A stretch of DNA of 64,000 nucleotides, from NCBI RefSeq assembly GCF_019175385.1, contig NC_083341.1, positions 64,699,800 through 64,763,799 of the forward strand, written 5' to 3'. The notes beneath the pieces are model-generated. The model did no database searches and was not told the origin of the DNA. It saw only the letters and a program-made list of their open reading frames with translations. Below are positions 47,686 to 58,780 of the stretch, piece by piece. Source of the stretch: Lycium barbarum (Eukaryota; Streptophyta; Magnoliopsida; Solanales; Solanaceae). The position numbers and the translations under genes are program-made. The number at the start of each line of letters is the position of its first letter. Within the stretch, counting starts at the first letter, position 1.

Positions 47686-50196
47686 TGTCACGACCCGTCT
47701 AGAGAGCCGCGACGAACTCCTGGTGCGAGCCCACCTGGACGCCCGTTAGCTTACACTTACTCTTACATCTAGGTGAGCCACATAGTAAAAACATACATTT
47801 CTATCCATCAATCATACTAGTCCCTTTGGACAACAACCTCTTTATATCATCATAGGCATGTATGCCATATCAATGTACATGGGCCGACGAGGCTAACAAA
47901 ATGGTATACAAAATATAGGCCGACAAGGCCAAACACATCTAACCACATACACATATCTACGAGCCTCTAAGAAGAGTATAACATATCACATAAGCGGGAC
48001 AGGACCCCGCTATGCCCGTAATTATGTACACAAAAGAATAAGTACCCAAAAGCTATGGCTCCGAATGAAATGGAGCTCTGCTAGGTGGTCTCTGAGAGTA
48101 CCGCTATGGATCGAGCCTATCTCCCTGTGCACCTGCGGGCATGACACAGCGTCTACAAATAAAAGGACGTTAGTACGAAGAATGTACTGAGTATGTAAAG
48201 CATGATCAATATCAATGTAGAAGCATAATGAACATCATAAGAAATAGCACAAGATGGGAGATGGTAATATTATCGCCATGGGCACTTACTTGCCTTTCAT
48301 AGAAACTTTCCATTCTAATGTGTGTTTGTGCTCGTACCTAAATATCTGTATCCGTTCCATATTAGTACTCGTATTCGTATACATACCCTTATTCACATTC
48401 ATATTGTGTACATAATCATATCACGTACATAGTCATATCACATACATAGCATTTACATAACATACCCGACCCCGAAGGTTCTGTGTTTCACGTACCGACC
48501 ATAGCTAGGCTCGGTGGTCAAACATACCTGGCCAACCAAGGCTCAGTGTTAGACATACCTGGCCCTACCAAGGCTCAGTGTTATCCGTACCCAACTGCAG
48601 TGGTGTGCGCGCGTTACGTAAACATACATACATATACATCTATACATATACTACCCGGCCATATAAGTTCGGTGTTTCATAGTAGCCATACAAGGGCATA
48701 CAAACATATAGCTCATAAGCATATTTACTATTATCATTACTATCATCATCGTCATCGTTATCATCATCGCTATTACCATTAGAGTCGTCCTCAATATCAT
48801 CATCACTATTATCATCATTCATCATGCTTACCTTTAATAGCTCGGAAGATCAAATCATTTATGAGACATCATAGACTTATGGAAGATTTAGATGTTTGGC
48901 AAAAGAACCATGCCTTATGAAAGAAGGGTTAGCCTTACATACCTTTCCGTTCAACTATTTTCCACTTGCACGTTCTCCTCCGAAGCTCACGTTTCTACCT
49001 TCATTAAAGTCATACTATCATTAGAATCGATAGCTAGCATACATGACTAAACTAGAGAAAATCGGGCAACGTCTCCCCTATATATACGACATTCCTCTAT
49101 AGTGTATTTCAACTCTCAAACGTCAACAATACATTCACAACACTACAATAATTCTCATTATTCATCCACATTATCCATATTCTAGACTCACTTTTCAATC
49201 ATCCTTATCCATGGCCATAACGCACGACTATGTCCATTCACGTACAATGCTCATCTCATGGTCTAAACATCATTTATAACACATTTACATTACAAAACAT
49301 CAGGACTCATAACTTAATTCAAACTATTTCTCAAAATGGCACTATTCCACATTCATGACCCATTTTGCCATACCTCTCTACAATCCAAGTATTTCAACTC
49401 TTAAATACCTTAAACAATATAGAAACATCATGAATCTTACCTTAGATGTCATAGGAACAAACCTTGGTTGATAATACCCCACTTGAGCAAAATCCTTGTT
49501 TATCTCCAATGAGATTTCTTGACTTGTATGATCCTTAATGGGTTTTCTTATACTTGATTCACTTAGTTTATGTTGTTTTTCACTAATAATCCTTGAATCC
49601 TTGTGGAATACATGTAGGGAGAGGTTTTAGAGAGAAGGGATGAAATTTGGAAATGAAATAATAAACTTGGATCCCTTATTTAATGACTTAAAATCTGGTC
49701 TGGAGTGAACAGCACAGTGTTCGTAAACTTGGTTTACGGTCCCTATTCCAGTTTACGGACCGTCCTTCGTGGTCGTATTTAGTCATAACAGAACCTGAAA
49801 CTCAGGCTGAGATGTGGTGATTTACGGACACAGTTTACGGGAAGTAAACCACTTTACGGTCCGTATTTTAGGTCGTATTTAACCATTTGATCATTTGGCA
49901 GAAAGTTGGAGTTTTGGAAGCCAAAATACGACATGGCTGTTTACAGACCGTATACCACTTTACGGTCCGTATTTCATTTTACGACCAACTGGCCAGCATG
50001 CAAACCTGCAACTTTTCACATTTCCAAAACCTATAATTATTCATTATGGTGCATAACCTATCTCTTATTGCAATTGCCTTCGGAATCTTACTTAGGGTCG
50101 TCTAACATCGTTCCCTTCTTATTAAAACATCATATACTCGTATTCTTCTTTAGTCTATTCACTGTACGTTCACGGGGGAATTCCCTAGGTGTAACA
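47686..50196 (-). mobile_element. LTR D2 (copy 2)
   Basis: 2511 bp, close copy of D1 with the same left junction in B gag. Differences include a longer ATC-type microsatellite and about 70 extra bases near 48775-48850. The conserved hairpin is present with one changed arm base (TTAGTAC...GTACTGA, 48170-48190). Donor CTAAGGTAAGA at 49435-49445. Confidence 0.9.
48729..48835. repeat. ATC/ATT-type microsatellite in D2
   Basis: Imperfect (atc)n tract, expanded relative to D1 (40382-40432). An acidic peptide read from it on the minus strand is an artefact. Confidence 0.8.
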
Positions 50197-50396
50197 TTCT
50201 CCCCCTCTTAAGAACATTCGTCCTCGAATGTTAAAGTCTTCGGGGATTCTATAGAAATTTCGCCAGAGTTTCCCCTATAATATGGCACTACCAACCTGTC
50301 ACAACAACCCAAAATATCATCGCCTCACAGGGCTACGTCACAATATCAACATATCTATGGCCACACACGACCAAAAGCATGAAAAGGAAATCATAC
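50197..50396 (-). other. Element D 3' UTR, copy 2
   Basis: Polypurine tract (50197-50210), hairpin AACATTCG-AGGA-CGAATGTT (50213-50232, minus sense), then sequence matching 41808-41966 to the C2 insertion; a further 75 bases follow at 53708-53782. Confidence 0.85.
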
Positions 50397-50840
50397 TGTC
50401 ACACCCTAATTCCCCTAAGGTGTGATGGGCACCCGACCCATATCCGGAGCCGAGCGAACCCACAGACTCTTATTTCATACATAATTCTTCCGGACTTTTA
50501 AATCAATTAAGCATGAAATACACATTAAGGTTTCCAGAAATCTTTTCTTTTTCTTTGTTTATCAAATCCAACAAAATCTGTAATTATATAGAATTCATAT
50601 CATAATACAAACTGACACATCGGCTGATGGAGCCGCTTACAGAACTGACATACTATACCCACGACTCTGTTTGCAAAGTCTCTAACATCAATCCAGAAAG
50701 CATATCATACAAACTCTGACTCGGCAACACTCCAGGAACAAAACAGAGCTTGCCAACTTCGCTGGAACATCTTCTGCAACTTCTTCCACTTATCTGGGTG
50801 TACCTGCGTGGCATGAAACGCAGCCCCTGAAGAAGAGGGG

Positions 50841-50861
50841 TCAGTACCGAATATGTACTGA
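50841..50861 (-). other. Conserved hairpin in C2
   Basis: TCAGTAC-cgaatat-GTACTGA, perfect stem; loop differs from C1 at one base (ggaatat). Confidence 0.75.
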
Positions 50862-51051
50862 GTATGTAAAGCATGAAATTCAGAAAACAGAACAATAACC
50901 GAACAGGCAGTACAGAATACCAAACTAATTACTTTCCAAACACAGATAATGTCATATGTGAGAAGGGATACAGAACGTACAGACTGTCCAAACGCTGACT
51001 TTCCAAACACAGATCATGCATGTCAAAATCATGTATCATATATGCATATAA

Positions 51052-51470
51052 CGTGCCCCGGCCCTCCCGTGAGGGACGCGGTAAATAGAATCATGTATAT
51101 CATCATCGTATATCACATATGCATAACGTGTCCCGGCCCTCGGTAAGGGACTCGGTGAATAGAATCATGTATATCATCATCGTATATCACATATGCATAA
51201 CGTGTCCCGGCCCTCGGTGAGGGACTCGGTGAATAGAATCATGTATATCACATCAATGTCATGTATGCATGTAATGTGTCCCGGCCCGCCAGTGAGGGAC
51301 TCGGTGGATAACGTGTCCCGGCCCTTCAATAAGGGACTCGGTAGAGGGGATTTGATCCGGATCTGGCGCCATCATCATATAACGTGTCCCGGCCCTCTAC
51401 TGGTGGGTCTCGGTGAACAATGCAGTGGAATACGCACGAGAACATGTCCTGGCCCGGGCTCAGTGAATAG
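51052..51470 (-). repeat. Tandem hairpin cassette of C2
   Basis: Six units, about 45-90 bp, with stems CCCTC-CCGT-GAGGG (51062), CCCTC-GGT-GAGGG (51211), CCCTT-CAAT-AAGGG (51322) and weaker ones at 51137, 51285 and 51393. The C/G closing pair of some units is a T/A pair in another. Confidence 0.85.
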
Positions 51471-51599
51471 ACATATCCAGACTTGCACGAACAGAGTAGT
51501 GCGAAACCATATGCACACACACATCACGACTCAGTACATATACACACTTACCGACATCTGAATATTCAATAGAATAATCGTGCATACTGTCGTCTGACA

Positions 51600-51990
51600 A
51601 CCCAAAACATCAGAGTATACAGAAGATACTCCTATCAGAATGTTCGTAGCAAATTATTCATAACAGATTACTCATATCATAATTCTTATACCAGATTACA
51701 TACCCAGATCAGAATACTTTTATCAGAATACTTTTATCAGAATGTTCATATCAGAATGCTTTCATCCAAATACTTATGTCAGAATACTTGTATCAGAATA
51801 CTTATGTCAGAATACTTATATCAAAATACTCATGTCGGATTATTTATATCAAATTACATGTCCATATCAGAATATTCGTATTAGGGCACTTATATCAAGA
51901 TACTTATACCAAAATATTCATATTGAATTACTTGTATCGGGCTATTTATATCAGAATAGTCAAATCAGAACACTTATATCGAAGTTTCTA
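51600..51990. repeat. 16-bp minisatellite in C2
   Basis: About 24 head-to-tail units near TATCAGAATACTTATG, with the last ones more diverged. Not present in C1. The open frame across it (51742-52041) is a repeat artefact. Confidence 0.85.
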
Positions 51991-53707
51991 GATGCTTATT
52001 TCAGAGGATGCATGCGAATCACAACAAGCTCGGAACAATAGCCAAAGGTTTTCCTTAATTACGGTACGGAAATGAATCAAATAGGACAACGCAAATAGGT
52101 CTCGGGGATTACGGGCCCACCTTGGGTCAAGTCGAGATGGCATGTACAGATTTCATACATTAAGCTTCATGGAGTCACTTATGAAGGTCTTAGTGTCATT
52201 CGGCTCCATTTGGGCAAGTTATGGATATTCCAACACTTATTCTAACAAGGCATGAAGAATTTGATTCAATTCTATTGAATGAAAAGAGGGTCGAATTCAA
52301 ACTCGAATTTCTAGGAATAGAATCGCCCCCGAGGCTCGTATCCAAACCTAATATGTCTAAGACATGCCAAAAGAAGGAAAGGTGAAGCCTTACATACCTT
52401 TTCCGCTTCTTACGCTACATCAGATTCAAGCTCCAAACTCTCCAAAATCTACAAATGGTCACATTTACCAAACATTAATCTGAAGCTCTTAGGAATTAAA
52501 TCTTGAATTAACATTTGTCTACAGAAATTTCGGCAGCATTTCCCCTGTAAATGCGCCATCCCCGAGAATTTAACTCGGCTAATTTAACGACAACAAATCC
52601 GAGAATGGAACTCGGCCATATTAACGACAACGATATCAACAATCACATCTCCAACGTCAACAATTTATTCAAAATTCATTCTAACATAAGTGATCTTCTT
52701 TTCTACATAATACATCAACTTTCAATCCAACTATGTACATTCAACCCAATATCAACGCTTACATGTTCATTTACTAGTTCAAGATCATTCAAACATGATT
52801 CAAGAATATTTTAAACAATCTACACAATATTCCAACATTTCCACCAAAACCATATTCCACCCCAAAACTTCCAACTTCTAACGTGGACTTTCACAACACA
52901 TTTTCATCTTCCAAATTCATGAACCACATTAGCCATTAGCATGTTAACTACATTATTTGCATAAATACAAGAAATGACACTATAGTCACATTAGCTTCCA
53001 AACCGGCCCACAACTACTCCAACATCAATTTAAATTGTCAAACTCTCATTTCCATCATAAAATACATAATGACAACAACTAAAATACTACATAAAGTTAT
53101 TTCATCATTCCTACACACCACACACACACATGGCTACACACACTAATCCCAACTCCAACTTGAATCATCAAATTCTCATTTTCATCATAGAATACTTATC
53201 AACGACAACCAAATCACCACATAAAATTTAGTTCATCCTTTCTACACAACATGCATACACACGGCCAAGCTTCCAACATGCATGGTTTCGTGATTTTTCT
53301 TCCATTTCCACATACTACAACATAAATAAGTTGCTCTCCAAGTTTTGCTTCTTGAAACTTCTTGAATTATGAAGAGTTCATGGCCTCTTTTCTTATTTAT
53401 CATATGCACCAAATTAAAACATGGGCTTGGGACATTTTTAAGTGCCATGGCCGGCCACCCTTCACTCTTGGGCCTTTTGTTTTCTCTTTTTTTTTTTAGC
53501 CCAATTAGCTATGGGCTATATTTTGTAATCCACGAAACTATTTTCCGAAATTCCAATTTTGCCCTTAGCCTTCCTCGATATGTCCGCATCAATATTTTTC
53601 ATGAGCAACACATATACATACTACATGAGATCAAAATATGGCCTTGTCTTTAACTTGTCACAATTGTTTCAAATTTGTTTTGAATATGCAAAATACGGGA
53701 TATAACA

Positions 53708-53782
53708 CATACATACCTCATACCGCTGATGTTTCATCTTGAATCTCTCCCAAGGGCTGAAATAAATGAGGGTATCTGGATC
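53708..53782 (-). other. Element D 3' UTR remnant after C2
   Basis: Matches 41967-42004 plus 45041-45078 (element D sequence without the C1 insert), which confirms the C1 insertion site. It ends '...ggtatctggatc' at a junction with LTR D3 sharing 'atc'. Confidence 0.85.
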
Positions 53783-54541
53783 TTACCTTAGATGTCGTAG
53801 GAACAAACCTTGGTTGATAATACTCCACTTGAGCAAAACCCTAGTTTATCTCCAATGAGATTTCTTGACTTGTATGATCCTTAATGGGTTTTCTTATACT
53901 TGATTCACTTAGTTTATGTTGTTTTTCACTAATAACCTTGAATCCTTGTGGAATAAATGTAGAGAGTGGTTTTAGAGAGAAGGGATGAAATTTGGAAATG
54001 AAATAATAAACTTGGATCCCTTATTTAATGACTTGAAATCTGGTCTGGAGTGAACAGAACAGTGGTCGTAAACTTGGTTTACGGTCCGTATTCCAGTTTA
54101 CGGACCGTCCTTCGTGGTCGTATTTAGTCATAACAAAACTAGAAACTCAGGCTGAGACGTGGTGATTTACGGACACAGTTTACGGGCCGTAAACCACTTT
54201 ACGGTCCGTATTTTAGGTCGCATTTAACCATTTGATCATTTGGCAGAAAGTTGGAGTTTTGGAAGCCAAAAGATGACATGGCAGTTTACGGACCGTATAC
54301 CACTTTACGGTCCGTATTTCATTTTACGACCAACTGGCCAGCATGCAAACCTGCAACTTTTCACATTTTCAAAACCTATAATTATTCATTATGGAGCATA
54401 ACCTATCTCTTATTCCAATTGCCTTCGGAATCTTACTTAAGGTCGTCAAACATCGTTCCCTTCTTATTAAAACATCATATACTCGTATTCTTCGTTAGTC
54501 TATTTATTGTATGTTCACGGGGGAATTCCCTAGGTGTAACA
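53783..54541 (-). mobile_element. Partial LTR D3 (copy 3)
   Basis: Begins in the middle of D at the donor site (ttaccttagatg, equal to 49439 in D2) and runs to the LTR start at 54541. Closer to D2 than to D1 at several positions ('gaacaaaccttgg', 'gtttttcact'), so it derives from copy 2. Module at 54062-54330. Polypurine tract 54542-54555 and hairpin 54558-54577 with one mismatch. Confidence 0.85.
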
Positions 54542-55215
54542 TTCTCCCCCCGTTAAGAACATTCGTCCTCGAATGCTAAAGTCTTCGGGGATTCTATAGA
54601 AATTTCTCCCGAGTTTCCCCTATAATATGTCACTACCAACCTATCACAACAACCAAAAAAATATCATCGCCTCACAGGGCTACGTCACAATATCAACATA
54701 TCTATGGCCACACACGACCAAAAGCATGAAAAGGAAATCATACATACCTAATACCGCTAGTGTTTCATCTTGAATCTCTCCCAAGGGCTGAAATAAATGA
54801 GGGTATCTGGATCGCATACTTATCTTCCGCTTCCCATGTCATTTCTTCTCGTTTACTGCTTCTCCATAAAACATTAACTGAGGCCACTTCTTAGTTTCTA
54901 AGCCTCCGTACTTGCCTATCTAGTATGGAAATGGGCACTTCTTCATAAGTCAACTTTTCTGTCAGTTGCACATCGCTTATTGGCATGATCCTAGTAGGAT
55001 CTCCAACACATTTTCGAAGCATCGAGACATGGAAAACTGGGTGAACTGACTCCAAATCCGGAGGTAGATCTAATTCGTAGGACACTTTGCCCACTTTGCG
55101 CACAATCTCATAAGGTCCAATGTACCGGGGACTAAGTTTCCACTTTTTGCCAAATCTCATTACACCTTTCATCGGTGACACTTTCAAGAATACCCAATCT
55201 TTCACTTGGAACTCT
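54542..55215 (-). pseudogene. Element D integrase end, copy 3
   Basis: Minus strand: [40 protein letters not shown] and the first part of a chromodomain (ILDRQVRRLRN) before a stop at about 54890. Matches 45041-45490. At 55216 it switches abruptly to RNase H of another pol, losing all of the integrase core. Confidence 0.85.
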
Positions 55216-56228
55216 ATGAACACCGTACAGATAGTGTCTCCACATCTTTAGTGCATGAATGACAGCAGCTAGTTCAAGATCATGGGTCGGATAGTTCTTC
55301 TCATGTTTCCGCAACTGCCTGGAGGCATAGGCAATGACCTTACCGTGCTGCATCAACACACAGCCTAACCTGACATCGGAGGCATCACAATAAACAACAT
55401 AGCCTTCTGATCCTTCTGGAAGTGTCAGGACTAGGGCTGAGGTCAATCTATCCTTCAATTCCTGGAAGCTGCGTTCACAAGCATCGGTCCACTGAAATTT
55501 TGTTGATTTCTGAGTTAACTTCGTCAATGGTGCATAAATAGAAGAAAAACCTTCCACAAATCTTCTATAATAGCCCGCTAACCCCAAAAGGCTACGGACC
55601 TCTCTAGGCGTCATAGGCCTCGGCCAAGTCTTCACAGCCTCAATCTTTTGAGTATCTACGTGAATACCACCAACTAAGATAATATGGTCTAGAAAAGTCA
55701 CAGAATTCAACCAGAACTCACATTTTGAAAAAATTTCATATAATTCTCGAGTCCGAAGAATTCCAAAAACAGTATGTAGATGATCTGTATGCTCCGTTTT
55801 TGATCGAGAATATACCCAAATGTCATTGATGAACACGATCACAAATAAATCTAGAAAAGGCCTGAATACATTATTCATCAAATTCATAAACACTGTCGGG
55901 GCGTTAGCCAACCCAAATGACATTACCCGAAATTCATAATGACCGTATCTAGTTCTGAAAGTCGTCTTCGGAATATCTTCTTCTCTAACTCTCACTTGGT
56001 GATATCCTAATCTTAGATCTATCTTTGAAAACCACTTAGCACCTTGTAGCTGATCAAACAAATCATCGATTCTCGGAGCGGATACTTATTATTTATCGTC
56101 GCCTTGTCCAACTGCCTATAGTCTATGCACATTCACAAAGAACCATCTTTCTTTCATACAAACAAGATAGGTGCTCCCTATGGCGATGAACTGGGTCTAA
56201 TAAATCCTTTCTCGAGCAAATCCTTCAG
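55216..56228 (-). pseudogene. Tekay-type reverse transcriptase/RNase H (element L)
   Basis: Minus strand, about 280 open residues from 56061: [24 protein letters not shown] palm start with [26 protein letters not shown], then the active-site loop [10 protein letters not shown] where the usual FIDD/YVDD reads IND, so the first catalytic Asp is Asn. Thumb: [39 protein letters not shown]. RNase H begins [20 protein letters not shown] with its Asp, then [20 protein letters not shown], and stops at HYLYGVH where it is fused to D integrase. The RT N-terminus (56228-56062) has stops, e.g. in the region coding for the FVRKKDGS-type block. Confidence 0.92.
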
Positions 56229-56890
56229 TTATGCCTTTAGCTTTTTCAATTCTGCAGGAGTCATTCTGTAAGGAGGAATAGATATAGGTTCGGTGTCCAG
56301 CAACACATCAATAGTAAAGTCAATCTCCCGTTCCAGTGGAAGACCTGGAAGTTCATCCAGAAATACATCCGGAAACTCATTTGCTACCGGAACGGATTGA
56401 AGAGTCAGCGGCTTTGCTTCGGTGTCATGAACCCGGACCAAATGGTAAATATATCCTTTTGCAATCATCTTCCTTGCTTTGAGATAGGAAATAAACCTAC
56501 CCCCTGGAGACGCTATATTACCTTTCCATTTAAGCACTGGTTCTCTTGGAAATTGGAATCGAACCATTTTTGTTCTATAATCCACATTAGCACAATAAGA
56601 AGCCATCCAATCCATGGTCATAATAACATCGAAATCCAACATTTCCAGCTCAATCAAATCGGCTGTAGATTGACGATCACATACGACAATCGTACAATTT
56701 TTGTATACTTGTCTAGCTATTACTGGATCACCAACCAGAGTAGATACCTCAAAAGGTTTAATTACCTCAGGTTTCACCCAAATACGACCAGCAATATACG
56801 ACAAGGTAGAACCCGAATCAATCAGTGCATAAACATCATGAGAGAATACTGATAGGATACCTATGACAACGTCAGGGGAGAACTCAAGAT
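56229..56890 (-). pseudogene. Tekay-type protease (element L)
   Basis: Minus strand. Upstream of the first Met the frame reads SHDVYALIDSGSTLSYIAG (about 56842-56790), with an intact DSG triad. It continues KPFEVSTLVGDPVIARQVYK, LIELEMLDFDVIMTMDWMAS, and the protease-RT linker FPDVFLDELPGLPLEREIDF to PPYRMTPAELKKLK. Open for about 210 codons, the best preserved frame in the element. It would cleave Gag-Pol. Confidence 0.88.
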
Positions 56891-56921
56891 CCCGTCGTCC
56901 AGCTAAAGCATAAATACGAGG

Positions 56922-57328
56922 CTAGGAACTACCTAAACTGGATGCTACCCCTCTGCCCCTACCACGACCTGCTGAAGTCTGGGGAGTCTGCCCTATAGGG
57001 CACACGGACGAAGAAGAACTGGCTGTTGATCCTGTAGGCTGAGCCCTATCTCTACCACTCATCGAGGGGCAATCAGGCATCATGTGTCCAATCTGACCAC
57101 AGGAATAACAAGCATCTGAACCTTGGTGACACAGACCCGATACCACACTGGTTGCATCGTGGTAACGGTGGTCTCCTCTGACTGGGATCACTTCCAAACT
57201 GGGAACCTGAAACACTCAAACTCTGACCTAGCCCAGAATAAACGGGGCGATCAAATCTCCTGCCTGCGAATCGAGGAGGTGCACTAGCTGCAGACTGGCC
57301 TGAATATCTGGATTACTATTGCCGCTGA
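56922..57328 (-). pseudogene. Gag C-terminus with zinc knuckle (element L)
   Basis: Minus strand: CYSCGQIGHMMPDC, an intact CX2CX4HX4C nucleic-acid-binding knuckle (about 57105), followed by a Ser/Thr-rich tail and AGRGRGRGVASS. Upstream is broken by stops and a C homopolymer. Confidence 0.85.
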
Positions 57329-57349
57329 CCCCCCCCCCCCCCCCCCCCC
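57329..57349. repeat. C21 homopolymer in gag
   Basis: Twenty-one consecutive C inside the gag coding region, read as poly-Gly on the minus strand. Length is uncertain in most sequencing methods, so the frame across it cannot be trusted. Confidence 0.9.
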
Positions 57350-57987
57350 ACACTCACTACTAGAACCGGCAGATCTAGCCCTCTTGCTCTGCCCTCTATC
57401 AATATCACGCTCACCCCTTTACGGTTGTTGTTGCTCTTCTAAATTTTGTGCGTGGGCCTGAATACGGGAAATGTCCATCCCTTCCTAGAGTGAAGCTGTC
57501 AAGCAATCTTTGATCAAATGTGGCCCTAAGCCACACACAAATTGATTTACTCGGCCTCCCATATCGGCCACCATGGTCGGAGCATACCAGGCCAATGAGT
57601 AGAAATGAAGAATATACTCCCAAGCACTCATATTCCCTTCCTTTAGATTTAGAAACCTATCAGCTCGAGCTCGACGGACTTCTGGTAGCAAATAATGGTG
57701 AATGAAAGCATCTACAAACTCCTGCCAAATCGGGGGAGGTGCATTCTCCCCTCTTGAAGAAACCCAGTTATTATACCAAAGAACGGCTACATCCCGCAAT
57801 CTGTAGGACGCCAACTCCACTGACTCTGTATCTGAAGCATGTATAATCCTTCGCGTCCTCAACATCTCGTCTATAAAACTCTGCGGGTCTTCATCCGGCT
57901 TTGATCCAAAAAATTCTGGTGGGTTCAAACTCATGAAATTACGGGCTCTGGCACTAGTCGCTCTATCACTGGGACACGCACTCTGTC
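57350..57987 (-). pseudogene. Gag core (element L)
   Basis: Minus strand from 57934: SLNPPEFFGSKPDEDPQSFI, VAVLWYNNWVSSRGENAPPP, FVDAFIHHYLLPEVRRARAD, RFLNLKEGNMSAWEYILHFY, then GGRVNQFVCGLGPHLIKDC, the standard retrotransposon gag fold. A stop at about 57486 ends it. It is separated from its N terminus by solo LTR E, inserted at 57987. Confidence 0.9.
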
Positions 57988-58435
57988 TGTCACGACCCAG
58001 CTAGGGGCCGCGACGGGTACCCGGGGCTAACCGCCGAGCACCGCTCGCCCTGCTACCCATCATGTTCATTAACTGCTCTTTTATCAAATTGATTCTCAAG
58101 TTATACGAAATCACTTTCCATTTCATAACATAATACCTTTATATACATAAGCATTTAGGCTATCAAAATAATAGGTGTACACATATACATAATAGTAACC
58201 TCGTGAGACCGCATAACCCGCATCGTGTATCTACGAGCCTCTATTGGAGTACAAAACACATAGACGAGACAGGACCCCGTCGAGCCCTAAATATACAAAT
58301 ATACACAAAATAATAATCAATCACCTCCGGAACAAAAGAGTGCTTTCAATCAGCTATCAGCTCCTATGAGTCTGGCTCAAGTTCGCCTCTCTGTCTACCA
58401 GTGGGCATGAACACAGCGTCCAAAGAGAACAGACG

Positions 58436-58456
58436 TCAGTTGGAATGTTGTACTGA
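58436..58456 (-). other. Hairpin region in E, weakened
   Basis: TCAGT (left arm partly changed), then GTACTGA (58450-58456); context 'agacgtcag' and 'gtatgtaaga' matches the other LTRs. Confidence 0.5.
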
Positions 58457-58660
58457 GTATGTAAGACAGGAACAAAATAACTATAATAGAGAAATCATAA
58501 GTCATAAGGTGAAGGTAAAACCTGCACGACCTTTAAGGATGAATATATTTCATAAATATATTATATATACATAATCGTCGTATATGAATCGTCATAGCGT
58601 ATACATTGTTATGTCACATAATTCATCGCCATAGTATTGTATCTGCTCATACATATAAAG

Positions 58661-58780
58661 CATTATCCGTATTCGGCCACTTAGGGATCGACCATGTCCG
58701 TATTCGGCCACATAGTGGGTCGACAGTATCACATGCATGTTTTTCCGTATTCGGCCACTTAGTGGCTCGACCATATCGCA
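58661..58780 (-). repeat. Tandem hairpin cassette of E
   Basis: Three to four units 'ccgtattcggccac'...'gtcgacc'. Stem GCCAC-TTA-GTGGC at 58754-58766, CCAC-ATA-GTGG in the unit before. Confidence 0.75.

Larger units (their letters stand above)
50397..53707 (-). mobile_element. Solo LTR C2
   Basis: 3311 bp, GGTGTGACA (minus end, 50397) to TGTTATATCCCGT (minus start, 53707), perfect TSD catac (50392-50396, 53708-53712). Same family and orientation as C1 but clearly diverged, and inserted about 33 bases away in the duplicated target. Contains the hairpin, cassette, a 16-bp minisatellite absent from C1, a GCTGCC block (52524-52545), donor-like AAAAGGTATGTAAGG (about 52388-52402) and a U3 palindrome TGGCCGGCCA (53448-53457). 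Confidence 0.92.

Noticed and set aside
48640..48825. Acidic Asp/Asn-rich peptide on the minus strand
   Set aside because: Reads through an imperfect ATC microsatellite in LTR D2.
51742..52041. 99-codon open frame with repeated Tyr/Ile pattern
   Set aside because: Direct translation of the 16-bp minisatellite; present in overlapping frames for the same reason.
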